Notes: generated from the letters alone by a model not told the origin. DNA of 64,000 nt from Enterobacter sp. RIT418 (GCF_003057745.1 NZ_QBJD02000006.1:1-64000), one strand, 5' to 3'; positions 49,587 to 59,533 are shown, counted from the stretch's first letter. A program made the numbers and translations.

Positions 49587-49676
49587 TACGTGTGATTCCT
49601 CAACTCAGAAACCGATGGGTTTCAGGCAATATTGCCGCAGATACTACCCTATCTGGCGAGTTGAGTCACAAAGAAA

Positions 49677-49699
49677 AAGGGCCGCATCAGCGGCCCTTT
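49677..49699 (-). terminator. ygiW terminator
   Basis: Stem AAGGGCCGC (49677-49685) / GCGGCCCTT (49690-49698), loop ATCA, with an A-run on the plus strand that gives a U-run on the minus transcript. Confidence 0.8.
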
Positions 49700-49704
49700 C
49701 CGGG

Positions 49705-50106
49705 TTATTTGTTCAGCTTGATAACCTGCTTCACGTCGATTTCAAACTCGTTCCAGTCTTTATCGACTTTACCCTGCAGTTCTAACTTATCCTGCGGGCT
49801 GACGGTCACGCCGTTCCAGCGCTTGTGGTCGATCTCAACCACCACCGTGCCGGTTTCGTCGCGGAAGGTGTAGCGGTCGTCGGACAGGCGCTCGGTGATG
49901 TTCCCGCGCAGCTTAACCCAGCGGTCATCAGGCAAATCCTTCGCTTTCACCGCCGTGGTAAGGTTCGCGTCGTTATCAACAAAACCGCCCTGCTGGGTTT
50001 GCGTCGGCGCGGCGGTGGCGGACGGGCCGTTAAAACCGCCCTGCGCAGCAAAAACGGGGGCCGTGGTCATCATCATGATGGCAGCAATTGCAGCGTATTT
50101 TTTCAT
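49705..50106 (-). CDS. ygiW: YgiW, BOF-family periplasmic stress protein
   Basis: 133 residues from ATG 50106. Signal peptide (MKKYAAIAAIMMMTTAPVFA) and the bacterial OB-fold (BOF) domain: AKDLPDDRWVKLRGNITERL and DYTFRDE-like GTVVVEIDHKRWNGVTVSPQ. In E. coli and Salmonella (VisP) it works in stress tolerance and is regulated with qseBC. Divergent from qseB. Confidence 0.93.
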   Translation of the reverse strand: MKKYAAIAAIMMMTTAPVFAAQGGFNGPSATAAPTQTQQGGFVDNDANLTTAVKAKDLPDDRWVKLRGNITERLSDDRYTFRDETGTVVVEIDHKRWNGVTVSPQDKLELQGKVDKDWNEFEIDVKQVIKLNK

Positions 50107-50244
50107 CTTAACTCTCCCTTTAATGTCGTTTCGCAGTCCATTAAACAGGGTAATCCTTAACAACTTCTTAAGGGGAAAATTTATTTATTTTTTCTGTACA
50201 GCGCAGGTAAACAGAAGGTTTACTGGCGGCATCAAGGAGGGAAC

Positions 50245-50904
50245 ATGCGCATTTTACTGGTAGAAGACGACAGGCTGATTGGCGACGGCATCAAGGCCGG
50301 GCTGACTAAAATGGGGTTTAGCGTGGACTGGTTCACCGACGGCAAAACCGGCCGCGCGGCGCTCTATTCCGCCCCCTACGATGCCGTGGTGCTTGACCTG
50401 ACGCTGCCGGAAATGGACGGTCTCGACATCCTGCGCGAATGGCGCGAAGGCGGGCGCAGCGAGCCGGTGCTGATCTTAACGGCGCGGGATGCGCTGAACC
50501 AGCGCGTCGACGGGCTGCGCCTGGGCGCGGATGACTACCTTTGTAAGCCCTTCGCGCTGATTGAAGTGGCGGCGCGGCTAGAAGCGCTGGTGCGCCGCAG
50601 CCACGGCCAGACGCGCAGCGAGCTGCGTCACGGCAGGGTAACGCTTGACCCGACAAGCCTGGTCGCCACGCTGGACGGCGCAACCCTCACCCTCAAGCCC
50701 AAAGAGTTTGCCCTGCTGGAGCTGCTGATGCGCAACGCCGGACGGGTGCTGCCGCGCAGGCAGATTGAAGAAAAGCTCTACGGCTGGGATGACGACGTCT
50801 CCAGCAACGCCGTGGAGGTCCACGTTCACCATCTTCGCCGCAAGCTCGGCAGCGGGTTTATCCGCACCGTACACGGCATCGGCTATACCCTGGGGGACGC
50901 ATGA
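50245..50904 (+). CDS. qseB: QseB, response regulator
   Basis: 219 residues. OmpR/PhoB family: receiver with [10 protein letters not shown], phospho-Asp51 in [13 protein letters not shown], Lys in [11 protein letters not shown]-terminal winged HTH with [12 protein letters not shown] and [23 protein letters not shown] precedes ATG. Overlaps qseC by 4 bases (ATGA). Confidence 0.95.
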   Translation: MRILLVEDDRLIGDGIKAGLTKMGFSVDWFTDGKTGRAALYSAPYDAVVLDLTLPEMDGLDILREWREGGRSEPVLILTARDALNQRVDGLRLGADDYLCKPFALIEVAARLEALVRRSHGQTRSELRHGRVTLDPTSLVATLDGATLTLKPKEFALLELLMRNAGRVLPRRQIEEKLYGWDDDVSSNAVEVHVHHLRRKLGSGFIRTVHGIGYTLGDA

Positions 50905-52238
50905 AGCTAAGCCTGAAGCTGCGCCTGACGCTCCTCTTCCTTTTGCTCTCGCTGGCCGCCTGGTTTGCCGCCAGCATCGTCGCCTGGCAGCAGACCGCAC
51001 ATAAGCTCGATAAATTATTCGATACCCAGCAGATGCTGTTTGCCAAGCGCCTGCTGACGATGGATCTGGACGAGATCCGTGCGCCGGAACGGATGCGCGA
51101 GGTGCCGAAAAAGGCCAAACACGGGCATCTGGACGACGACGCGCTGGCGTTCGCCATCTTCGACACCGACGGCAAAATGGTGCTCAACGACGGTGAAAAC
51201 GGGCGCGACATTCCGTATCACTATCGCCGCGACGGGTTTGACGACGGACGGCTGATTGACGATAGCGACGAATGGCGCTTCCTGTGGCTAACGTCTCCGG
51301 ACGGCAAGCACCGCGTGGTGGTCGGGCAGGAGTGGGAGTACCGCCAGGAGATGGCGCTGGACGTGGTCAGCTCGCAGCTGACGCCGTGGCTGGTCGCGCT
51401 GCCCGTGATGCTGCTTCTGCTGATCCTGCTGCTGAGCCGCGAGCTCAGGCCGCTGAAAAAGCTGGCGCAGACGCTGCGCTGGCGCTCGCCGGACGCCACG
51501 GACAGCCTGCCCACCGACGGCGTGCCGACGGAGGTGCGCCCGCTGCTCGACGCGCTCAACCATCTGTTTGCGCGCACGCAGGAGATGATGGCCCGCGAGC
51601 GCCGCTTCACCTCAGACGCCGCCCACGAGCTGCGCAGCCCGCTGGCGGCGCTGAAGGTGCAAACCGACGTGGCGCAGCTGTACGTGGACGATCCGCAGGC
51701 GCAGGCCAGGGCGCTGGCGCAGCTGCACGCGGGCATCGATCGCGCGTCCCGGCTGGTGGATCAGCTCCTGACGCTCTCCCGGCTGGATTCGCTGGATAAC
51801 CTTGACGACGTAGAAACCGTGGCGATGGCGGATTTACTCCAGTCGGCGGTGATGGATATCTACCATCCGGCGCAGCAGGCGGGCATTGAGGTCCGGCTGA
51901 ACGTCAACACCCCGCACGTCACGCGCGCCTGCCAGCCGCTGCTGCTCGGCCTGCTGGTTCGCAACCTTCTGGATAACGCCGTGCGCTACAGCCCGCGCGG
52001 CAGCGTGGTCGACGTAACGCTCGACGCCCACGGCTTCACCGTTCAGGACAACGGCCCCGGCATTGCCCCCGACGCGCTGGCCCGCATCGGCGAGCGCTTT
52101 TACCGCCCGCCGGGGCAGGATGAGACCGGCAGCGGGCTGGGCTTATCCATCGTGAAGCGGATTGCCGCCCTGCACGGCATGCGCGTCGCCATGAACAATG
52201 CCCCTGACGGCGGCTTCAGGGTGACGGTAAGCGGATAG
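50901..52238 (+). CDS. qseC: QseC, sensor histidine kinase
   Basis: 445 residues. TM1 (about 8-28), periplasmic sensor, TM2 (about 160-180), HAMP, phospho-His in [18 protein letters not shown]-box [12 protein letters not shown] and G-box [10 protein letters not shown] and [11 protein letters not shown]. In E. coli it responds to AI-3 and catecholamine signals and phosphorylates QseB. Confidence 0.95.
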   Translation: MKLSLKLRLTLLFLLLSLAAWFAASIVAWQQTAHKLDKLFDTQQMLFAKRLLTMDLDEIRAPERMREVPKKAKHGHLDDDALAFAIFDTDGKMVLNDGENGRDIPYHYRRDGFDDGRLIDDSDEWRFLWLTSPDGKHRVVVGQEWEYRQEMALDVVSSQLTPWLVALPVMLLLLILLLSRELRPLKKLAQTLRWRSPDATDSLPTDGVPTEVRPLLDALNHLFARTQEMMARERRFTSDAAHELRSPLAALKVQTDVAQLYVDDPQAQARALAQLHAGIDRASRLVDQLLTLSRLDSLDNLDDVETVAMADLLQSAVMDIYHPAQQAGIEVRLNVNTPHVTRACQPLLLGLLVRNLLDNAVRYSPRGSVVDVTLDAHGFTVQDNGPGIAPDALARIGERFYRPPGQDETGSGLGLSIVKRIAALHGMRVAMNNAPDGGFRVTVSG

Positions 52239-52342
52239 GGATTATTGCGCCACACGCAAAAGACTTTACACATTTTGCTCATTTTTCCGGTCCGCTCTCG
52301 CGCGTACAATGCCCGGCATACTCTCCCCATCGAGGACAAATA

Positions 52343-52924
52343 ATGAGCAACATTCTGATTATCAACGGCGCAAAAGAATTTGCGCACTCTAAAGGCCAGC
52401 TGAATGACACCCTGACCGAGGTCGCGGACGGCTTCCTGCGCGACGCCGGGCATGATGTTAAGGTCGTGCGCGCGGACGGCGATTACGATGTTAAGGCGGA
52501 AGTGCAGAACTTCCTGTGGGCCGATACCATCATCTGGCAGATGCCGGGCTGGTGGATGGGCGCGCCGTGGACGGTGAAAAAATACATCGACGACGTGTTC
52601 ACCGAAGGCCACGGTTCGCTGTACGCCAGCGACGGCCGCACCCGCTCCGACGCGTCTAAAAAATACGGCTCCGGCGGCCTGATTCAGGGCAAAAAATATA
52701 TGCTCTCCCTGACCTGGAACGCCCCGCTGGAGGCCTTCACCGAGAGCGATCAGTTCTTCGAAGGCGTGGGCGTAGACGGCGCGTATCTGCCGTTCCACAA
52801 GGCCAACCAGTTCCTCGGCATGGAGCCGCTGCCGACCTTTATCGTTAACGACGTGATTAAAATGCCTGACGTCCCGCGCTATATCGCAGAATATCGCAAG
52901 CATCTGGCGGAAATTTTTGCTTAA
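52343..52924 (+). CDS. mdaB: MdaB, NADPH:quinone reductase
   Basis: 193 residues, same as E. coli. Flavodoxin-like fold with ILIINGAKEFAHSKGQLNDT, WQMPGWWMGAPWTVKKYIDD (FAD site) and a C-terminal KMPDVPRYIAEYRKHL. Two-electron quinone reduction protects against oxidative stress. ygiN follows after 30 bases. Confidence 0.96.
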   Translation: MSNILIINGAKEFAHSKGQLNDTLTEVADGFLRDAGHDVKVVRADGDYDVKAEVQNFLWADTIIWQMPGWWMGAPWTVKKYIDDVFTEGHGSLYASDGRTRSDASKKYGSGGLIQGKKYMLSLTWNAPLEAFTESDQFFEGVGVDGAYLPFHKANQFLGMEPLPTFIVNDVIKMPDVPRYIAEYRKHLAEIFA

Positions 52925-52954
52925 CTGTTAGGCTGGAATTAGAAGGAGTTAATT

Positions 52955-53269
52955 ATGCTTACCGTTATTGCTGAAATCCGTACGCGTCCGGGCCAACATC
53001 ACCGTCAGGCCGTGCTGGATCAGTTCGCGAAAATTATCCCGACCGTGCTGAAAGAAGAAGGCTGCCACGGCTATGCGCCGATGGTGGATGCTGCTACAGA
53101 GGCGAGCTTCCAGGCCACCGCGCCGGACTCCATCATCATGGTTGAACAGTGGGAAACCGTCGCGCATCTTGAAGCGCATCTGCAAACCGCGCACATGAAG
53201 GCGTGGGGCGACGCGGTGAAAGGCGACGTGCTGGAAACCCACATCCGCATTCTGGAGCAAGGGGTTTAA
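52955..53269 (+). CDS. ygiN: YgiN, quinol monooxygenase
   Basis: 104 residues, same as E. coli. ABM ferredoxin-like domain (MLTVIAEIRTRPGQHHRQAV, then VEQWETVAHLEAHLQTAHMK). It forms a quinone redox cycle with MdaB. AGAAGGAG precedes ATG. Confidence 0.95.
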   Translation: MLTVIAEIRTRPGQHHRQAVLDQFAKIIPTVLKEEGCHGYAPMVDAATEASFQATAPDSIIMVEQWETVAHLEAHLQTAHMKAWGDAVKGDVLETHIRILEQGV

Positions 53270-53292
53270 GTTTCCCCTCCCCCTCTCTTCAG

Positions 53293-53326
53293 GCCCGGCA
53301 AGCGTTAGCGCTACCGGGCTTTTTTT
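53293..53326 (+). terminator. mdaB-ygiN terminator
   Basis: GCCCGG (53293-53298) / CCGGGC (53314-53319) with an inner GCGTTAGCGC stem-loop and seven T residues after it. Confidence 0.85.
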
Positions 53327-53385
53327 ATCGCCTTATCGCCCAACTGCTATGCTTATTCTGACGTCATGTCTAACAGGAGGAAGGA

Positions 53386-53826
53386 ATGGGACTTTTTAAC
53401 TTCGTGAAAGAAGCGGGCGAAAAGCTCTGGGACAACCTGACTGACCACAAGGGCCAGTCCGACAAGGTCACGGAACACCTTAAGAAACTCAACATTCCCG
53501 GTGCAGATAAAGTGCAGGTCAACGTGACCGACGGCAAAGCCAGCGTCACGGGCGACGGGCTGACCCAGGAGCAGAAAGAGAAAATCCAGGTCGCGGTCGG
53601 TAACATCGCAGGCGTCAGCGAGGTGGAGAACAACATCACCGCGACGGATGCCAAAGACGAAGCCACCTACTATACGGTGAAATCCGGCGATACCCTGAGC
53701 GCCATCTCGAAAACCGTATACGGCGACGCCAACCAGTACAACAAGATTTTCGAGGCCAACCGCCCGATGCTCTCCAGCCCGGATAAAATCTATCCGGGGC
53801 AGACGCTGCGTATTCCTAAGGCGTAA
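53386..53826 (+). CDS. kbp: Kbp/YgaU-family BON-LysM potassium-binding protein
   Basis: 146 residues (E. coli Kbp 149). N-terminal [16 protein letters not shown] as in Kbp, a BON domain (about 25-88) and a C-terminal LysM domain ([20 protein letters not shown] then [13 protein letters not shown]). Kbp is a cytoplasmic K+ sensor required for growth at high K+. In E. coli the gene lies elsewhere, so this could be the orthologue or a paralogue. AACAGGAGGAAGG precedes ATG. Confidence 0.85.
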   Translation: MGLFNFVKEAGEKLWDNLTDHKGQSDKVTEHLKKLNIPGADKVQVNVTDGKASVTGDGLTQEQKEKIQVAVGNIAGVSEVENNITATDAKDEATYYTVKSGDTLSAISKTVYGDANQYNKIFEANRPMLSSPDKIYPGQTLRIPKA

Positions 53827-53833
53827 CCTGTGC

Positions 53834-53855
53834 GTCGGGGTTCGCCCCGACTTTT
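53834..53855. terminator. Bidirectional terminator after kbp
   Basis: GTCGGGG (53834-53840) / CCCCGAC (53845-53851) with a TTCG tetraloop and TTTT; it touches the 3' end of the convergent GH88 gene. Confidence 0.8.
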
Positions 53856-55041
53856 ACCAGTACGGCTTCCAGCTCTGCGTTAACCGCATCAGCGCCTCTA
53901 CGTAGAAGTAATCTCCCCAGCTTGCGCATTCATCCACGCCTTTATTGCTTGCGAGATGGTAAACCGAGTGCTTCAGCAGCCCGGTACCGCTCTCCTCTTT
54001 GCCCATCAGGTAATGCTTCGTCAGCGAAGAGACGATCGCTTTCGCCCAGTCCAGATAGCGCTCGCGATCCGGATCGGTCACCGGCAGATGCTTCACCAGC
54101 TCCAGCAGGCCGCACGCGGCGATCGCCGCAGAGGAGGCGTCGCGCAGGGCGTCGGTACCCACCAGCGCCAGATCCCAGTGGCAAACGTAGTCCTCCGGCA
54201 GGCGGTTGAGGAAGTAGTTCGCCAGCCGTTTTGACAGAACAATCATGGTGCTATCGCCGGTGTAGATATAGCTCAGCAGGAAACCATAAATCCCCCACGC
54301 CTGCCCGCGCGACCAGCAGGAGTCGTCCGCGTAGCCCTGCTGGGTATTGCCGTAGCGCGCCGCGCCCGTGGCCACGTCCATGTAGTAGGTATGGAACGTT
54401 GAGGCGTCGTCGCGGACCAGGTACGTTGCCGCCTGCATCACGTGCGCCTTCGCGGCGTTGGCAAAGCGCGGATCGCCCGTCTGCTCGGTCGCCCAGTAGA
54501 GCAGCGGCAGGTTCATGTTGCAGTCGATGATCATTCGCCCGGCCTGCTCGGGATCGGCAAGATCGCCCCACGCCTGAACGATCTTCGCCTTCTCGTGAAA
54601 GCGCTCCAGCAGGGCTTCCGCCGCCAGCAGCGAGAAGCCGCGCGCTTCGCGGTTGCCCGTTAATCGCCAGGCCGCCACGCAGGAGAGCGTGTACAGGAAG
54701 CCTAAATCGTGGGTGTTGGTGTCATGACGCCCGGCGATGCGCAGGCCAAACGAGCGGACGTGCTTTTCCGCCATCGCGCGGAATTTTTCCTCGCCGCTCA
54801 TCTCCCAGGCGAGCCAGAGCTGTCCGGTCCAGAAGCTGGTGGTCCACTCTACGTTGTCGGTCAGCGGATAAAAACCGTTCTGGCAGGTTTCCGCCGGGAA
54901 TTTGTCGCCGAACTCCGTTAAATGACGGCTAATCAGGTCAAGAACGTGTCTGCGCGCCGAATTCAGTTCATCGCTGAATGCGCGGGAGTCAACGGGCGCA
55001 GCGATAACAGGCAGACGTTCTTCTTTGATACGACTTAACAT
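53854..55041 (-). CDS. GH88-family unsaturated glucuronyl hydrolase
   Basis: 395 residues of the (alpha/alpha)6 barrel type. Family landmarks: WTTSFWTGQLWLAWEMSG (about 66-84), HDLGFLYTLSCVAAWRLTGN, the catalytic-Asp segment MIIDCNMNLPLLYWA (about 169-183), DDSCWSRGQAWGIYGFLLSY and a C-terminal DECASWGDYFYVEALMRL. These enzymes remove a 4,5-unsaturated uronic acid from the non-reducing end of oligosaccharides made by polysaccharide lyases. No signal peptide, so it should work on imported substrate in the cytoplasm. A transporter gene lies just upstream in the same direction. Confidence 0.85.
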   Translation of the reverse strand: MLSRIKEERLPVIAAPVDSRAFSDELNSARRHVLDLISRHLTEFGDKFPAETCQNGFYPLTDNVEWTTSFWTGQLWLAWEMSGEEKFRAMAEKHVRSFGLRIAGRHDTNTHDLGFLYTLSCVAAWRLTGNREARGFSLLAAEALLERFHEKAKIVQAWGDLADPEQAGRMIIDCNMNLPLLYWATEQTGDPRFANAAKAHVMQAATYLVRDDASTFHTYYMDVATGAARYGNTQQGYADDSCWSRGQAWGIYGFLLSYIYTGDSTMIVLSKRLANYFLNRLPEDYVCHWDLALVGTDALRDASSAAIAACGLLELVKHLPVTDPDRERYLDWAKAIVSSLTKHYLMGKEESGTGLLKHSVYHLASNKGVDECASWGDYFYVEALMRLTQSWKPYW

Positions 55042-55069
55042 ATTTCGGTTCCTTCTTTGACGGCGTAAT

Positions 55070-56335
55070 TTATCGTGTTGACGTTTCTGCTACGTTCAGC
55101 GCACGAGCCCCGCGCCATTTGCTCTGACAGGCGGATAACGTAAAAGCAGAAATAAGGGTAAAGGTCAGCGCCGTTGCGCCCATGATGATATAGGTGTGCT
55201 CAAAGCCAATACGGTCATACATATAGCCGGCAGGGGAAGAGACCACCACGTTGCCAAGGTAGAGCATCGCCTGATAGCCGAGTAAATACATGGTGGCATT
55301 GACGCGCTTGTCGAAATGCTCGGCGATATATTTAAATACCGACACCAGCAGGAGACAAATTTCCAGACCGTACAGCGGCTTAAGCACTGAAATTAACAGG
55401 TGTGAATCACACATGCCGGAAATAATCAGACGCGCCCCAACCACCAGCCCGACAATTAACAGCCCGCGTTTGGCGCCAATAAAGTTCACAAACAGCGGGA
55501 CCACCATATACATGACAAATTCCATGCCCGACTGTACGGTCCCGAGATAGCCGAATACGGCGTTGCCCTCATGAATATCATCGAAGAAGGTGACGAAATA
55601 GCGCGAGAATTGCTGCTCGGCGATAAACATCATCCATGCCACGCCCGCCACGTACAGGCAGAAGGCCCAGAATTTGCGGTTACGCAGCAGGGCGTAAACG
55701 TCAGACGGGGCTATTTTCTCTTTCGTCAGCACCTCGCCTGCGTGAGCAGAGTTAGTGTTCACTTTCAGGCTCAGAAGGACAATCAGCATCACCACCGACG
55801 CCACGCTGCCGAGAATAAAGTTATACGCCGGTGAGAGGTTGAACAGCAGGCCGGAGAAAGATGACGCCACCGCCCAGCCGAGCGATCCCCACATACGGAT
55901 CTGCCCGAACTCCATGCCATTCAAACGGCTAAAGCGGTCGGAATAAGATTCACACGCCGCCACGCCCGCGTACCAGGCAAAGCTCAGGTACAGCGCACCC
56001 ACGATAATGCCGATCGGGGTGTGGGACATGAGCAGCGGCTGATAGACATAAATAAAGAACGGCGCCATCAGGGCGGACATCGCCACCACAAAATAGAGCA
56101 GGTATTTGCTCATGCCGATCTTATCGAGAATATAGCCGTAGATCGGTTTGAGAATAACCGAGAAAACGCCGTTAACCGCAAACACGGTGCCAATCACCGA
56201 CCCGCTAAGGTTGGCCTTTTGCCCGAGCCAGATGGCCAGCAGGCCAATACTGGCGGACCAGGTAAAGAAGTAGAGAAAGATAAAGCTGCTGATTTTGTAA
56301 TATTCGGTTCTGCTTGTTGTAGATGACGTTTTCAT
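55070..56335 (-). CDS. LacY-type (OHS family) MFS oligosaccharide transporter
   Basis: 421 residues with 12 membrane helices. N-terminal YYKISSFIFLYFFTWSASIG and the conserved NGVFSVILKPIYGYILDKIG loop, FGQIRMWGSLGWAVASSF, and VNATMYLLGYQAMLYLGNVV match the oligosaccharide:H+ symporter family. With the GH88 and DUF2264 neighbours a (unsaturated) uronic-acid oligosaccharide is the likely substrate, by context only. It precedes the GH88 gene by 28 bases and follows the DUF2264 gene. Confidence 0.85.
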   Translation of the reverse strand: MKTSSTTSRTEYYKISSFIFLYFFTWSASIGLLAIWLGQKANLSGSVIGTVFAVNGVFSVILKPIYGYILDKIGMSKYLLYFVVAMSALMAPFFIYVYQPLLMSHTPIGIIVGALYLSFAWYAGVAACESYSDRFSRLNGMEFGQIRMWGSLGWAVASSFSGLLFNLSPAYNFILGSVASVVMLIVLLSLKVNTNSAHAGEVLTKEKIAPSDVYALLRNRKFWAFCLYVAGVAWMMFIAEQQFSRYFVTFFDDIHEGNAVFGYLGTVQSGMEFVMYMVVPLFVNFIGAKRGLLIVGLVVGARLIISGMCDSHLLISVLKPLYGLEICLLLVSVFKYIAEHFDKRVNATMYLLGYQAMLYLGNVVVSSPAGYMYDRIGFEHTYIIMGATALTFTLISAFTLSACQSKWRGARALNVAETSTR

Positions 56336-56368
56336 ACCATCCTCGCCGACGTGTAGGGGTCAGGTTTT

Positions 56369-58183
56369 TTATAATGTGAACGACAGCAGGCGCTCGCTTT
56401 CGGGATCGCGAATCACGGCCTGGCCGCGGGTGATGCTCAGTATCGGAGTCGCCGCAGCGCGCTGTTTTTCGCTGGCCGTCACGGCGCAGCAGAGCCAGCT
56501 TTGGCCCTGCGGAATCTCGGTTTTTAGCAGCGGAATAGAGGCGCACTCCGGGAACATGATGCTGCTGTTCGGCGGGGTGACGATGCTGTCCGGCTCTCGC
56601 GCCAGCTCCGGCGAGAGATCGACAATCGCGCTGTAGCCGTTCTCTGCGGCCAGGTAGCAGCCGCGCTCGCGAAGCCGGTGCTCCGCTTTCATGACGGCAA
56701 ACCCGCCCTCCGCCGTTTGCAGGCGGCGCGCGCTGTGGATGCGGTGCAGCCGCAGGTGCCACTCCCCGAACGGGATCTGCCAGGTCGCAATCTGCACGTC
56801 GCGCCACGGCGACCAGCGCGAGAAAATGTAATTTTCATCCACCCGAACCTCGTCGCACTCGCGACGACCGCGGAAATAGTCATCTCCGTCCGCCAGCAGC
56901 AGCATGGAATCGCAGGCGGCATGCTTCAGGCCAAAACGCCCGCGCTCAAGGGTGAATCCGAAGCGGCTGGAGTAGGCAAATTTGGTGTATTTCGCTTCGG
57001 TGTTGACGTAATTGTTCAGCTCCAGCTGACCGGCGGTGAGCATGACGACGTGCTGAGAATCTTTCGAATGCATCAGGATCTGCTGCGCATGCGGAATCAC
57101 ATGTTTTTCAGCAAGCGTGGGCAGCGGTTGTTCTTCCGCCAGCCAGAACGGATGATCCTCCGGCAGCGCCAGGATCAGGTAGGTTTTCAGCGCCCAGTAC
57201 GGCGAGCCAGGCGAGTTGTAGTCTTCGCACATCGCCAGGTTCGGGTAGGCAAACCCGAGGGTCAGAATGCCGTCGCGGTCGGCTATCGGCTGTTGCTGCC
57301 ACCAGCGCAGGTGGCGCAGGATAATGCCCTTCACGACGCCCGGCGTGAACGCGTCCAGCCCGGAGAACGCGACCGCGCTCCAGAAGGCAACCATCGCAAA
57401 GCGGTAGGTCAGGCTGCGGCCAAACGGCACCGACGCGCCGTCGGCGGCGGACCAGTAGATAAAATCCCGTGCGAACAGCCGCGCGCGCTCGCGCAGCACC
57501 GCCGCCCTTGCCTCGTCGCCGCTGAGGGTGGCGTAAATCAGGCCGTAGAAGTGGAACGCCATCGAGATGTAGTAATCCCTCGGCCTGCCGGGGCCGTCCG
57601 AATACCAGCCGTCGCCGAGGTAGTAGGCTTCCATCATCGCAAAGCGACGGTCGATGGCATGCTGGTCAAACGGCAGCCCGGCGCGCTTAAAACCGAGCTG
57701 GACCATAATGGCGAAGTAGTTCCAGTTGCTGTCCGGCATCTGCGCGTCGGTGATTTGGTTGAGCCACGCGTGCAGGTTTTCCAGCTCGCGCTCGCTAAAC
57801 CGCTCGGCGAGCGTATTCCCCAGCAGCGCCAGCCCGAGCCCGTAGGCCGCCATCTCCACCAGCCGCTGGTCGTACGGGCCGGTTTCGCCCCAGTAGCCTT
57901 CGCCGTGCGGATCGGTACCAAGCTTAATGGCGGTAAGGTACTTCTCGCTAAAGGGCTCGGATTCGCCGGACGCCATCAGCGGAAACAGCCCCCACAGCGC
58001 GCGCGAAAGCCCCTCCATCTGCGCAATGTCCGTCGCGTAGTGCGCGCAGGTTTCCCCCAGCGAAAAGCGCGAGCTGCCTGCCGGAAACTGCGCATCCAGC
58101 GCCTCCAGCATCGTCTTCAGCGACGCTGCCACATCCCGTCGCGAAGACAACGGATTTGATTTTTCGTTATTTAACGCCCACAT
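56369..58183 (-). CDS. DUF2264-domain protein
   Basis: 604 residues from ATG 58183 (GAGGG 7 bases upstream); the frame is open to 58255 but has no better start. Conserved DUF2264 blocks: MEGLSRALWGLFPLM (about 56-70), DGWYSDGPGRPRDYYISMAF (about 195-214), VPFGRSLTYRFAMVAFWSAV and the C-terminal beta-rich half with GEWHLRLHRIHSARRLQTAE. The family is linked to polysaccharide utilisation loci and may contain glycoside hydrolases or lyases acting on uronates; no signal peptide is seen. First gene of the three-gene minus operon. Confidence 0.85.
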   Translation of the reverse strand: MWALNNEKSNPLSSRRDVAASLKTMLEALDAQFPAGSSRFSLGETCAHYATDIAQMEGLSRALWGLFPLMASGESEPFSEKYLTAIKLGTDPHGEGYWGETGPYDQRLVEMAAYGLGLALLGNTLAERFSERELENLHAWLNQITDAQMPDSNWNYFAIMVQLGFKRAGLPFDQHAIDRRFAMMEAYYLGDGWYSDGPGRPRDYYISMAFHFYGLIYATLSGDEARAAVLRERARLFARDFIYWSAADGASVPFGRSLTYRFAMVAFWSAVAFSGLDAFTPGVVKGIILRHLRWWQQQPIADRDGILTLGFAYPNLAMCEDYNSPGSPYWALKTYLILALPEDHPFWLAEEQPLPTLAEKHVIPHAQQILMHSKDSQHVVMLTAGQLELNNYVNTEAKYTKFAYSSRFGFTLERGRFGLKHAACDSMLLLADGDDYFRGRRECDEVRVDENYIFSRWSPWRDVQIATWQIPFGEWHLRLHRIHSARRLQTAEGGFAVMKAEHRLRERGCYLAAENGYSAIVDLSPELAREPDSIVTPPNSSIMFPECASIPLLKTEIPQGQSWLCCAVTASEKQRAAATPILSITRGQAVIRDPESERLLSFTL

Positions 58184-58349
58184 AGGTTCGCCCTCGTCGT
58201 CAACTGCGGCCAAGCATAGTGAAAGCATGAGGTGGAGAAATGTTAGCCGCGTCACAGGTGGGAGCGTTTAATAAACCTCCAGTTGATAAAATTTAAAATG
58301 GTGGTTTATAAATGGATTTTGACGGGAAAAAGTTGAGTTTTATTGCACC
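58184..58349. promoter_or_regulatory. Divergent promoter with AraC-type operator palindrome
   Basis: ATAAACCTCC (58271-58280) and GGTGGTTTAT (58300-58309) form a 10-bp inverted repeat with one mismatch and a 19-base AT-rich centre. It lies between the divergent DUF2264 operon and the AraC gene and is a good candidate operator. Confidence 0.5.
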
Positions 58350-59189
58350 ATGCGCGACACGCCAACGTCGGAACATCTCGAGTTGATTACGCTGAACAAT
58401 ACCGTTGCCTCCTTCAGCCGCCTGTATGCCAACACCGTGCGCTATCACCACTGGCACCAGTGTCTGGAGATCCTCTACGTCGAGGAGGGGTTTGGCGTGG
58501 CGATTGTCGATAATCAACACTTCACCATGCGCCCCGGGCGGCTGTTTTTCTTTCCGCCGTTTACGCTGCATAAGGTGAGGGTGGACGAGCGGGCGGAGGC
58601 CATCTATCGGCGCACGATTATTCATCTCGATCACCATGCGGTGATGAACGTGCTGCGTGATTTTCCGCACGCTCAGCAGCGGCTGCGGGCGCTGTCACGG
58701 CGCGGAGGCGCGGCGTGGGTGGCGGACATGGCCCATTGCCACAGCCATATTACGCACCTGTTTAGCTGCTACCAGCCGCCGATGACCGGCGAGCGCATCG
58801 CGGGGCTGCTGATCGGCCTGTTTGCCATGCTGCCGGACGTGGAGGACGGCGCGCCGGGCAGCAGCCAGGGGGTCGCCAGCCGGGCGATGTTCTGGCTGGA
58901 AGAGCACTATCAGCAGAAGTTCCGCCTGGACGCGCTGGCGGCCGAGCTGGGCATCTCGCGCAGCTACGTGTCGCGGAAATTTCATGCGGAAACGGGGGAG
59001 AAGATCCACGACTATCTGAATACGCTAAGGCTGCGCAAGGCCTGCGAGTGCCTGCTTCACTCGGACACGAGCGTGCGCGACATTGCCGCGCAGGTAGGGT
59101 TTTCCGACGTGACGTGGTTTATCAGCGCGTTTAAGAAAGGAATTGGCGAGACGCCGCTGCAGTACCGGAAGAATCATCGGGCGGTTTGA
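58350..59189 (+). CDS. AraC-family regulator of the uronide cluster
   Basis: 279 residues. Cupin sensor at the N-terminus (HHWHQCLEILYVEEGFGVAI, then RPGRLFFFPPFTLHKVRVDE). Two HTH motifs at the C-terminus (FRLDALAAELGISRSYVSRK and VRDIAAQVGFSDVTWFISAF). The divergent position points to control of the DUF2264-MFS-GH88 operon by its sugar substrate; this is inference. Nothing resembling its specific ligand can be read. Confidence 0.85.
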   Translation: MRDTPTSEHLELITLNNTVASFSRLYANTVRYHHWHQCLEILYVEEGFGVAIVDNQHFTMRPGRLFFFPPFTLHKVRVDERAEAIYRRTIIHLDHHAVMNVLRDFPHAQQRLRALSRRGGAAWVADMAHCHSHITHLFSCYQPPMTGERIAGLLIGLFAMLPDVEDGAPGSSQGVASRAMFWLEEHYQQKFRLDALAAELGISRSYVSRKFHAETGEKIHDYLNTLRLRKACECLLHSDTSVRDIAAQVGFSDVTWFISAFKKGIGETPLQYRKNHRAV

Positions 59190-59190
59190 T

Positions 59191-59533
59191 GCTCTCACCC
59201 TCAGGGGCTGAGGGATCCGCACATATTACAGCAGGCACAGAATACTCCCTCTCCATTCAGGGAGAGGGCTGGGGTGAGGGTGAACATACGGCTGTGGTGG
59301 TAATTCCGTTCACTTTACGAGCCTTGCTACTCTGAAATCACAATACTTGTGAACGTGTTAAGGGGACTCGCCGCGCATCCCTGCGCGGCGCCCCGGCCTG
59401 CAGGAAACGCCTCAGCGATTTTCAGCCAGACCAGGGTGTCGCTTTAAGCTATTAATTCTCTTGATAAAACCTTAATTGCTTCTGGTTAAAAATTTCCTGG
59501 GGGATACCTGAGCCTTTTGGGAAAGGGCGAAAA
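59191..59533. repeat. CCCTCACC...CCCTCTCC repeat, copy 5, within an intergenic gap
   Basis: CTCTCACCCTCAGGGGCTGA and, 30 bases on, CTCCCTCTCCATTCAGGGAG followed by AGGGCTGGGGTGAGGGT (59246-59281) form a degenerate copy of the repeat. The remaining 250 bases up to 59533 include a short GC-rich palindrome CGCGCATCCCTGCGCG near 59372 and no gene I can see. Confidence 0.65.

Noticed and set aside
56678..58159. 493-codon open frame opposite the DUF2264 gene
   Set aside because: Mirror frame of a gene with conserved family blocks; no ribosome site or homology.
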